A stretch of 6,264 nt of DNA from Thermoplasmata archaeon (GTDB taxonomy: Archaea; Thermoplasmatota; E2; DHVEG-1; B18-G2), in the NCBI GenBank assembly GCA_021161685.1, contig JAGHAD010000056.1, positions 1 through 6,264 of the forward strand, in the 5' to 3' direction. This document shows positions 1 to 5,344 of the stretch, piece after piece. The translations under genes and the position numbers were made by a program. Each line of letters opens with the position of its first letter. Position 1 is the stretch's first letter. A model generated the notes under the pieces. The model saw only the letters and a list, made by a program, of their open reading frames with translations. It was not told where the DNA came from and did no database searches.

Positions 1-623
1 ATGTTATAGAATTAATAAGAAAGTTGAATGCAGATAGAGACATAGATGGAATATCAATTCAAGCACCTCTCCCAAGGCAAATTCCTTTATCCATCTTTTC
101 GCAACTAGATCCTGAAAAGGACGTAGAGGGACTGCATCCAGTAAACATTGGAAAGCTTTTCTCTGGAGATGAAACGATCGTTCCCTGCGTCCCCCAAGCT
201 ATATTAGAAGTTTTGGAGAAAGAGAAAATAGATCTAAAAGGAAAGAATGTCGTCATAGTGAATCACAGCATGTTTATCGGAAAGCCATTATCAATAATTT
301 TGCTCAACAGAAATGCAACGGTAAGCGTATGTCATGCCTTTACAAGAGATATAAAAAGGTTCACAAGGAATGCCGATATACTGATTGTAGCAGTGGGAAA
401 ACCAGGAATAATTGGAAAAGAACATATCAAAGAAGGAGCCATGGTTATAGATGTTGGAATATCGAAAGGAGAAAATGGAGTGCGTGGAGATGTAAGGATG
501 GAAGAAGTTAAGGAAAAGGCAAGTCTGATAACTCCAGTCCCTGGAGGAATAGGTCCAATAACGATAGCATCTATCCTGAATAACCTAGTAAAGATTTACC
601 AGAGGAGGATGGAGCATGAATAA
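1..623 (+). CDS. folD: FolD, methylenetetrahydrofolate dehydrogenase/cyclohydrolase, 5' end missing
   Basis: Cytosolic bifunctional enzyme of folate one-carbon metabolism: it oxidises 5,10-methylene-THF to methenyl-THF and hydrolyses that to 10-formyl-THF. The frame is open to the left edge (first full codon at 3), and its first residues, VIELIRKLNADRDIDG, match the FolD interior. The TTG at 24 is therefore an internal Leu and not a start. About 206 residues are visible of a usual ~285, so the N-terminal part with the catalytic Tyr and Lys lies outside the window. Visible motifs, numbered from the first codon: IQAPLP (19-24, substrate Gln), KDVEGLHPVN (39-48), the dinucleotide-binding segment VNHSMFIGKP (86-95), VIDVG (148-152) and TPVPGGIGPIT (177-187). 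Oddities: Asp to Glu in the usual DVDG, and NHS and CHA in place of the usual GRS and CHS (see findings). The last 8 bp overlap the next gene. The family assignment is firm; cofactor preference is open. Confidence 0.96.
   Translation, partial: VIELIRKLNADRDIDGISIQAPLPRQIPLSIFSQLDPEKDVEGLHPVNIGKLFSGDETIVPCVPQAILEVLEKEKIDLKGKNVVIVNHSMFIGKPLSIILLNRNATVSVCHAFTRDIKRFTRNADILIVAVGKPGIIGKEHIKEGAMVIDVGISKGENGVRGDVRMEEVKEKASLITPVPGGIGPITIASILNNLVKIYQRRMEHE
604..608 (+). promoter_or_regulatory. Ribosome binding site of the DUF131 gene
   Basis: GGAGG lies 7 nt before the ATG at 616, inside the end of folD. It supports that ATG as the start and suggests that DUF131 translation is coupled to folD translation. 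Confidence 0.6.
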
Positions 624-1020
624 ATTTCATCTGCTCTCGATGATCTTTTTCATCTTGGGATTTGGACTGATCCTCTTGGCAATATCATCTGGAGAGGTTA
701 AGGGAGGTTTCTTCGTGGTATTTCCTTTCCTCATAGGAAACGGAATTTACGCTTCACTTGGAATACTGCTTATATTTTTGGCATTCGTCATGTTAATCTT
801 TGGAATCCTTGAGAGCTTTAAAGGAGAGGATTTTGAAATTGAGCCAACAGAAATGCCGAAAAAGAAAGTCGAGGGCGGAGGTGTTGTTCTTATCGGTCCA
901 TTCCCCATAGTATTTGGAACAAACTCGAGAATTGCTTTAATTTTAATCGTTTTAGCCATAATCCTGACTTTTCTATTCTTGGTAATATATTTGATAGCCT
1001 CTCAATCAAGCGCCTTGTAG
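616..1020 (+). CDS. DUF131 (TIGR00304-like) archaeal membrane protein
   Basis: Protein of unknown function, 134 aa, predicted to sit in the cytoplasmic membrane. Three hydrophobic helices are visible at about residues 5-24, 44-65 and 105-127. A charged segment (66-86, with FKGEDFEIEP and a KKK run) lies between helices 2 and 3. The stretch GGGVVLIGPFPIVFG (87-101), just before helix 3, is the signature I recognise for the DUF131 family of archaeal membrane proteins. A looser copy, GGFFVVFPFLIGN (30-42), precedes helix 2, hinting at an internal duplication. The ATG at 616 overlaps the folD stop (ATGAATAA) and has a GGAGG at good spacing. There is no recognisable signal peptidase site or catalytic motif. 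Sharing a transcript with folD is likely from the overlap, but does not by itself show a role in folate metabolism. Confidence 0.85.
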   Translation: MNKFHLLSMIFFILGFGLILLAISSGEVKGGFFVVFPFLIGNGIYASLGILLIFLAFVMLIFGILESFKGEDFEIEPTEMPKKKVEGGGVVLIGPFPIVFGTNSRIALILIVLAIILTFLFLVIYLIASQSSAL

Positions 1021-1027
1021 CCTTTTT
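1021..1027 (+). terminator. Possible T-tract terminator after DUF131
   Basis: CCTTTTTAG follows the TAG stop at 1018-1020 directly. A run of five T without a clear hairpin is the kind of signal archaeal RNA polymerase can use for intrinsic termination. It is short, so this call is weak. Its position before a promoter-like sequence is the main support. Confidence 0.25.
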
Positions 1028-1052
1028 AGAGTAAATTTGAAATATACATCTT

Positions 1053-1092
1053 GAAAATAACTTTTTTATAGGGTTGTGCATTACGCTCAGAA
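1053..1092 (+). promoter_or_regulatory. Candidate archaeal promoter for the UPF0147-TIM barrel-hxlB operon
   Basis: A purine-rich BRE-like stretch (GAAAATAAC, 1053-1061) is followed by a TATA-like box, TTTTTTATA (1062-1070). Archaeal transcription usually starts about 25 nt downstream of the box centre, which predicts a start near 1091. That would leave a short leader just able to hold the strong ribosome binding site at 1095-1103. This lies in the largest intergenic gap of the window (1021-1107). No operator-like palindrome was seen beside it. Confidence 0.45.
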
Positions 1093-1094
1093 AA

Positions 1095-1103
1095 GGGGGT
1101 GAT
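1095..1103 (+). promoter_or_regulatory. Strong ribosome binding site that sets the UPF0147 start
   Basis: GGGGGTGAT differs by one base from GGAGGTGAT, the full complement of the usual archaeal 16S 3' tail. It ends 4 nt before the ATG at 1108. An in-frame GTG at 1099 lies inside this site, so the GTG is very unlikely to be the start. Confidence 0.7.
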
Positions 1104-1107
1104 TAGA

Positions 1108-1365
1108 ATGTCAACGACAAAGAAAACCATGGAGCAGATATTTGATGGACTTGACATGTTAAATCAGGATACATCTATCCCGAGAAACATCAGGAGGGGA
1201 GCAGAGGAAGCGAAGAAAATACTGATGGACGAAAAGAATCCTCTTGACGTTAGAGTAGCTTCTGTCACATCACTGCTAGATGAGCTTGCAAACGACCCAA
1301 ACATTCCATTGCATGGCAGAACCCTCATATGGAACATAATGAGTAGGCTGGAGGAGCTAGTTTAG
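1108..1365 (+). CDS. UPF0147 family protein
   Basis: Small protein of unknown function, 85 aa from the ATG at 1108. The ATG was chosen over the in-frame GTG at 1099 because the GTG is buried in the ribosome binding site. The sequence is soluble, charged and probably all-helical. Segments NQDTSIPRNIRRGAEEAK, LDVRVASVTSLLDELAND and PNIPLHGRTLIWNIMSRLE match what I know of the archaeal UPF0147 family, including its usual length of about 85-90 residues. No signal peptide, membrane segment, metal site or catalytic motif is visible. It is the first gene of a tight set: its TAG is followed after 1 bp by the TIM-barrel gene. Family membership is firm; the function is not known, and the neighbours do not settle it. 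Confidence 0.92.
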   Translation: MSTTKKTMEQIFDGLDMLNQDTSIPRNIRRGAEEAKKILMDEKNPLDVRVASVTSLLDELANDPNIPLHGRTLIWNIMSRLEELV

Positions 1366-1366
1366 G

Positions 1367-2248
1367 ATGGATAAATGGAGAATAAGAATAGGTCCGGCAG
1401 GTATACCTTTATCGTGTAAAGGTAGAACGAACAAGGACGGAATTGTTTATGTTAAGAAAGTTTTAGACCTTGACGCAATGGAAATCCAACTCATAAGAAG
1501 TTTTGAGATGATGGATGATGAGGAAGCGGAGTTCATAAGAAACTATGCAAAAGAAAATGATATAGAACTGCATGTCCACGCTCCATACTATACAAATCTA
1601 GCTGGAGATAGCGAAGAAGTAGAACTGAGCAAATTCAAAATACTCTCATCCGGCAGGATAGCTAATAAGCTGGATGCTAAAATTCTTGTAATTCATCCCG
1701 GTTTCTATGGAGAAAAAAGCGAAAAAGAAACAATGGATCTTATCGTAGAGAATCTGAAAGACATCGTATCTACCTTTAAGAAAGAAGGCATTAAAACGAA
1801 GTTGGGCGTCGAAACCATGGGAAAGAGGAAAGTTTTTGGTAGCTTGGATGAAATCATAGAGGTGTGTAAAAAGGTGAAAGAAGTCGTTCCCGTTATAGAT
1901 CTTGGTCATATCCATGCGAGATGCAACGGTTGTCTCAAAGAAAGAGAAGACTTTGAAAGAATATTTGAAAAGGTAAAGCCATTAAAATTGAAACGTTATC
2001 TTGTTCATGTAACCGGAGTTCTGTATGAAAATGGAAACGAGTACTATCATATACCTATAAAGAAAGGTGACATGCCATTAGAACCTCTCCTTAACCTTAT
2101 CCTTGATGAAAAATACAATGTTACCCTGATTTCTGAATCGCCCCTGCTGGAGCATGACGCAATGTATATAAAGATAATGATTGAAAGGTTGATCCAGAGG
2201 AGGACTGGAAAGGATAAGGTCAGCTATAAGGATTTATCTGGATTATGA
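1367..2248 (+). CDS. Endonuclease IV-like TIM-barrel protein (AP endonuclease 2 / sugar isomerase-like fold)
   Basis: 293-aa cytosolic protein of the xylose isomerase-like TIM-barrel superfamily, closest by motif to endonuclease IV (Nfo), which cuts DNA at abasic sites with three metal ions. Candidate metal ligands in the expected order: H71 in HVHAPYYTNL, H110 in VIHPGFYG, E149 in GVETMG, D178 and H181 in VIDLGHIHAR, H214 in LVHVTG, H228 in YYHIPIKKG, and E257 in ISESP. The one mismatch is the Asp of the Nfo DRH motif, which is Tyr226 here. Length is close to bacterial Nfo (about 280-285 aa). The start ATG follows the UPF0147 stop by 1 bp, with GGAGG about 12 nt upstream; the gene overlaps hxlB by 4 bp (ATGA). 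It could be a true AP endonuclease, or an archaeal offshoot acting on a sugar phosphate, as the neighbour hxlB might suggest. Fold call high, activity unproven. Confidence 0.85.
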   Translation: MDKWRIRIGPAGIPLSCKGRTNKDGIVYVKKVLDLDAMEIQLIRSFEMMDDEEAEFIRNYAKENDIELHVHAPYYTNLAGDSEEVELSKFKILSSGRIANKLDAKILVIHPGFYGEKSEKETMDLIVENLKDIVSTFKKEGIKTKLGVETMGKRKVFGSLDEIIEVCKKVKEVVPVIDLGHIHARCNGCLKEREDFERIFEKVKPLKLKRYLVHVTGVLYENGNEYYHIPIKKGDMPLEPLLNLILDEKYNVTLISESPLLEHDAMYIKIMIERLIQRRTGKDKVSYKDLSGL

Positions 2249-2796
2249 GCAGCTTTAAGGAATCTATTAACTATTTGCAAGAAAAGATAAAAGATATTCT
2301 CGGAAAAGTTTCAGGGGAAGATATAACGAAACTCTGCAAACTCTTATTAAAAGCAAAAAGGATATTTGTATATGGAGCGGGGAGAAGTGGTCTGGTGGCA
2401 AAGGCTTTTGCAATAAGGCTAGTTCACCTTGGTTTCCAAGCGTACGTTATAGGAGAAACCATAACGCCTCCGGTTAGGGTTGGTGATCTGGTCTTAATCA
2501 TCTCTGGTTCTGGAGAAACGATGCCCTCCGTGATGACCGCGGATATAGCTAGGGATATGAAGGTTAAGGTTATAGCTGTTGTCGGCGAGGAAAGATCGAG
2601 TTTGGCAAGAAAAGCAGATCTGGCTATTGTGCTGTCTGCTCATTGCAGAGATGAGCATAAATCAAGGTTAGCACCACTGGGAACGCTTTTTGAAGCGAGC
2701 GCCTGGATCCTTCTAGATGGAGTGGTTGCAGAGTTGATGGACTTGAAAGGAGAGAGCGAAGAAAAAATGAAAAAGAGACATGCAACGCTTCAGTAG
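2245..2796 (+). CDS. hxlB: 6-phospho-3-hexuloisomerase (SIS domain)
   Basis: Cytosolic isomerase interconverting D-arabino-3-hexulose 6-phosphate and fructose 6-phosphate. In archaea lacking the oxidative pentose phosphate route it works with hexulose-6-phosphate synthase (HPS) to supply ribulose 5-phosphate. The 183-aa protein is a single SIS domain of normal length. Visible motifs: VYGAGRSGLVAKAFA (42-56), GETITPPV (70-77), the sugar phosphate-binding ISGSGET (86-92), LAPLGTLFE (142-150) and the C-terminal KKRHATL (176-182), with the His typical of this family. The ATG overlaps the previous stop as ATGA. There is no strong ribosome binding site close to it (AAGGAT is about 12 nt away), so translation probably depends on the upstream gene. 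No HPS gene, separate or fused, is in the window. Assignment within the SIS family is strong because both N- and C-terminal signatures match. Confidence 0.94.
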   Translation: MSSFKESINYLQEKIKDILGKVSGEDITKLCKLLLKAKRIFVYGAGRSGLVAKAFAIRLVHLGFQAYVIGETITPPVRVGDLVLIISGSGETMPSVMTADIARDMKVKVIAVVGEERSSLARKADLAIVLSAHCRDEHKSRLAPLGTLFEASAWILLDGVVAELMDLKGESEEKMKKRHATLQ

Positions 2797-2832
2797 CAAA
2801 AAATAAGAACTTTCATCATATAACTTCCAAGG
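2797..2832 (+). promoter_or_regulatory. Short gap before hisS with a weak promoter-like AT-rich run
   Basis: This 36-bp gap starts with an AT-rich run, CAAAAAATAAG (2797-2807), about 30 nt before the hisS ATG. If it acted as a TATA box, transcription would start near the ATG and give an almost leaderless mRNA. That would fit the poor ribosome binding site: only AAGG touching the start codon. Readthrough from hxlB is equally possible. CATATAAC at 2817-2824 also looks TATA-like but lies too close to the ATG to serve hisS. Confidence 0.25.
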
Positions 2833-4077
2833 ATGATTCAAAAACCAAGGGGAACGAGAGATTTTTTGCCAGAAGAGATGTCTAGGAGGAGATACGTTGA
2901 GGATAGGCTCAGGAAAATATTCAGGTCGTTTGGATATAGGGAAGTTCAAACCCCGACATTTGAGCACTTGGAGCTATTTACCGCAAAGTCTGGGGAAAGT
3001 ATAGTGAATGAGATGTACGTTTTTAGAGATAAGAGTGGTAGAGAATTGGCCCTTAGGCCAGAGTTAACGGCTCCAGTTATAAGGATGTATTACGAGAAAT
3101 TGAAAAGGGAACCGAAACCGCTAAAATTATTCTACTTTGGAAACTGCTACAGATACGATAGACCACAGAAAGCAAGGTACCGAGAATTTACCCAGGCGGG
3201 CTGTGAGCTTATAGGGTACAATTCAGATCTCTATTTGGCAGAGCTAATAGCTCTTGCATACAATGCATTGAAGAAGATCGGATTAAACGATATAGAGCTG
3301 AGGATAGGCAATTTGGATTTGGTTTCTGAAATGCTCGACAAGATTGGCGTGGAAGAAAGGATCAGAAAAGAGATTTTTCCGCTGATAGATAAGAAGTGCT
3401 TTGAAGAAATGAAGAGAACCTTGCTTGAAAAAGGTTTTTCAGAAGGAGAGATAGAAAATCTGGAAAATTTCTTTGATTGTAATGAACTAGAAGAGTTGAA
3501 AGAGTTTGTAGATAATGAGAGCGTTTCAAACTTTGAAAGGATACTAAGCTATCTGGAGCTATTTGGTGTAAAGGACTTTAAGGTAGATATGTCAATAGTT
3601 AGAGGTTTAGATTATTATCAAGGTCTAGTTTTCGAAATAGATTTTCCTTTCCTCGGCGCGGAGAAGCAGATCTGCGGGGGAGGATGCTATGAACTACTCT
3701 CCATCTTTGGAAAAGAAACTTTGCCAACAGCTGGTTTTGCAATCGGTTTTGACAGAGTAATGATAGCTCTTGAGGAAACTTCTTTCTCTTTTCCCGACGA
3801 TAGAATAGATGTTTATGTTATTCCATTGGGTGGAGAATTCCTGGGTTATTCCATCGAAATTTCCAACAAGCTGAGAGAGAAGGGTTTTCTCGTAGACATA
3901 GAACTTGGAGGTAGAGAGATAAGGAAAGCGCTGCGGCATGCCAGCAACATAGGAGCTAGAAATGCGATACTTATTGGAAAGAAGGAATTCTCAGAGAAAA
4001 AAGTCACGATCAGAAATATGGATACAGGCGAACAAAAAACAGTAGACCTTGATCGGGCTTTGGAGTTGATAAAATGA
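2833..4077 (+). CDS. hisS: Histidyl-tRNA synthetase
   Basis: Class II aminoacyl-tRNA synthetase that charges tRNA-His with histidine in the cytosol. At 414 aa it has the normal length for the family. It begins with the typical KPRGTRDFLPEE. Domain order: motif 1 near 36-50; ELALRPELTAP (71-81); motif 2 at 98-125 with RYDRPQ (107-112) and RYREF (115-119); an insertion region (about 160-240); the histidine-specific RGLDYYQG (257-264) and GGGCYE (282-287); motif 3, AGFAIGFDRVMIAL (300-313); and the anticodon-binding domain (about 323-414). The second histidine motif usually reads GGGRYD, so Cys replaces Arg and Glu replaces Asp. The ATG is chosen because the conserved N-terminus starts there. 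It overlaps nob1 by 4 bp. HisZ, the HisG-associated paralogue, is unlikely because the motif 2 and RGLDYY elements are intact. Confidence 0.97.
   Translation: MIQKPRGTRDFLPEEMSRRRYVEDRLRKIFRSFGYREVQTPTFEHLELFTAKSGESIVNEMYVFRDKSGRELALRPELTAPVIRMYYEKLKREPKPLKLFYFGNCYRYDRPQKARYREFTQAGCELIGYNSDLYLAELIALAYNALKKIGLNDIELRIGNLDLVSEMLDKIGVEERIRKEIFPLIDKKCFEEMKRTLLEKGFSEGEIENLENFFDCNELEELKEFVDNESVSNFERILSYLELFGVKDFKVDMSIVRGLDYYQGLVFEIDFPFLGAEKQICGGGCYELLSIFGKETLPTAGFAIGFDRVMIALEETSFSFPDDRIDVYVIPLGGEFLGYSIEISNKLREKGFLVDIELGGREIRKALRHASNIGARNAILIGKKEFSEKKVTIRNMDTGEQKTVDLDRALELIK
4062..4070 (+). promoter_or_regulatory. Ribosome binding site of nob1
   Basis: GGAGTTGAT, one mismatch from GGAGGTGAT, lies inside the end of hisS and ends 3 nt before the nob1 ATG. 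It supports that start and allows nob1 ribosomes to load within the hisS coding region. Confidence 0.55.
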
Positions 4078-4580
4078 AGGTTTATATACTCGATTCTACT
4101 GCGATTCTTTCTGGAAAACCTCTCCTTTTTGATGGAGAAATAATAACCGTTTCTTCGGTGGAGAAAGAGGTTATAAAGAAAGGGGAAGGAGAGAGAATAG
4201 CTTTCCTAAAAGGAAAGGGACTCAAAACCTATCATCCTTCAAAGGAATCTCTGGAATTTATAGAAAAATTAGCTCGTGAAAAGGGAGAGAATACAAGACT
4301 ATCTCCAGCTGATAAAGAACTGCTAGCACTCGCTCTGGATTTCAAGAGAGAAAAGGAGACCATCTTAGTTACGGATGATTACTCTATACAGAACATGGCT
4401 GATTTTTTGAATATAAAGTATCTTGGCTTAATGGAGAAGGGTATATCTAAGAGGTTTGTATGGATGTATAAGTGTAATGGGTGTGGAAAGGTTTTTAAAA
4501 ACCATTTAGCTAGATGTCCAGTATGCGGATCCAGATTAAAAACCATCGTAAAGAAGGCATCCCCTCTTGGTGATAAGTAA
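4074..4580 (+). CDS. nob1: rRNA maturation endonuclease Nob1 (PIN domain plus zinc ribbon)
   Basis: Endonuclease that trims the 3' end of the small-subunit rRNA precursor during late 30S assembly, the archaeal counterpart of eukaryotic Nob1. The 168-aa protein begins with the PIN strand MKVYILDSTA; likely metal-binding acids are D7, E32 (SVEKEV), D80 (SPADKELLALA) and D101 or D102 (LVTDDYSIQNMA). A C-terminal zinc ribbon follows, with Cys pairs C134/C137 (YKCNGCGKVF) and C148/C151 (RCPVCGSRL). PIN plus zinc ribbon of about 160-170 aa is the usual archaeal Nob1 architecture and separates it from VapC toxins, which lack the ribbon and usually sit beside an antitoxin gene. The start overlaps the hisS stop as ATGA and the stop overlaps the signal peptidase start as TAATG, so one transcript is likely. 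Confidence 0.94.
   Translation: MKVYILDSTAILSGKPLLFDGEIITVSSVEKEVIKKGEGERIAFLKGKGLKTYHPSKESLEFIEKLAREKGENTRLSPADKELLALALDFKREKETILVTDDYSIQNMADFLNIKYLGLMEKGISKRFVWMYKCNGCGKVFKNHLARCPVCGSRLKTIVKKASPLGDK
4569..4574 (+). promoter_or_regulatory. Ribosome binding site of the signal peptidase gene
   Basis: GGTGAT ends 5 nt before the ATG at 4580, inside the last codons of nob1. It is a good match to the archaeal anti-Shine-Dalgarno and decides the start at the TAATG junction. Confidence 0.65.
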
Positions 4581-5344
4581 TGGCTCTTGAGAAGATCAAG
4601 AAAAAAGTTCCACCAGTTGTTCTTGACCTGGGCATAGCTGTTGGAGCAGTTATCGTAATAATGTCTGCCCTCTGGATATACTCTGGACAGCCTTTCCCAG
4701 GCTCCCCTCCCCTCGTTGTTATAGAGAGCGGAAGCATGATGCATGACGATCACTCTTTTGGAAGAATAGGAACCATCGATCCCGGAGATATCGTTCTTGC
4801 AAAGGCTGTGCATAAAAGGAGTGATATTGCAACTTACGGGAGCAAGAAATACAAGAGATATGGGGACTATGGAGACGTTATCATCTACAGACCAATGGGA
4901 AGGAAAGATCAGGTGCCGATCATCCACAGAGCAATCTGTTGGGTAGAGTATGATGAAAAAAGCAAAACCTACACCGTAAAAGAATATGGAATAGAAAATG
5001 CAACTTCTATTACCATTCCCAGCTTAGGACTTCATAACTACAAACCCCACCATTCTGGTTTTATAACCAAAGGAGATCACAATCCTTATCCAGATCAGTA
5101 TCCTAGATTTGCCATATGTAGAGAACCGGTAAAGATGGAATGGATAATTGGAAAAGCGGAAGGAGAATTGCCGTGGTTTGGAGCACTCAAGTTACTTCTA
5201 TCCAAAAATGAATATGGAGAGTGGGGAGCATTAGAGGTACCACAGGACAGCTGGATATGCCTTACCATATCAATCGTAGCATTGCTATCTATTCCTCTAT
5301 CACTGGATATAAGAGACTACTTAAAAAACAGGAAGGCCCATTAA
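4580..5344 (+). CDS. Signal peptidase I, archaeal/ER type (S26B)
   Basis: Membrane-bound serine protease that removes signal peptides from exported proteins. The 254-aa protein has a short basic N-terminus (KIKKK), a first membrane helix at about 13-34, a large outer catalytic domain and a second hydrophobic helix at about 226-242 with a basic tail (KNRK), consistent with both termini in the cytoplasm. Catalytic motifs: IESGSMMH with Ser52; DVIIYRP leading to IIHRAI with His116, where bacterial enzymes have Lys; and TKGDHNPYPDQY with Asp166 and Asp172, six residues apart as in the Sec11 family. The downstream box IIGKAEGELPWFG (189-201) is also typical. The His in place of Lys marks it as the archaeal/eukaryotic type. 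It starts at TAATG on the nob1 stop. Its last 24 bp lie opposite the end of queC. Confidence 0.95.
   Translation: MALEKIKKKVPPVVLDLGIAVGAVIVIMSALWIYSGQPFPGSPPLVVIESGSMMHDDHSFGRIGTIDPGDIVLAKAVHKRSDIATYGSKKYKRYGDYGDVIIYRPMGRKDQVPIIHRAICWVEYDEKSKTYTVKEYGIENATSITIPSLGLHNYKPHHSGFITKGDHNPYPDQYPRFAICREPVKMEWIIGKAEGELPWFGALKLLLSKNEYGEWGALEVPQDSWICLTISIVALLSIPLSLDIRDYLKNRKAH

Noticed and set aside
24..26. TTG as a possible start codon for folD.
   Set aside because: The frame stays open upstream and the extra residues (VIELIRK) match the FolD interior; starting here would remove the catalytic N-terminal region.
1099..1101. GTG as start of UPF0147.
   Set aside because: It lies inside the ribosome binding site; the ATG at 1108 is correctly spaced from that site.
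1021..1107. Possible small RNA, tRNA or riboswitch in the largest gap.
   Set aside because: The gap is only 87 bp and AT-rich, shows no cloverleaf or stable stem I can find, and is explained by a terminator-like T run, a promoter and a ribosome binding site.
4074..4580. PIN-domain protein as a VapC toxin.
   Set aside because: The C-terminal zinc ribbon, the length and the absence of an antitoxin gene beside it indicate Nob1.
4379..4927. Long open frame on the minus strand (182 codons) opposite nob1 and the signal peptidase gene.
   Set aside because: It lies opposite two firmly identified genes, its translation shows no recognisable family or domain, and its Cys/His/Trp-rich make-up fits an antisense shadow.
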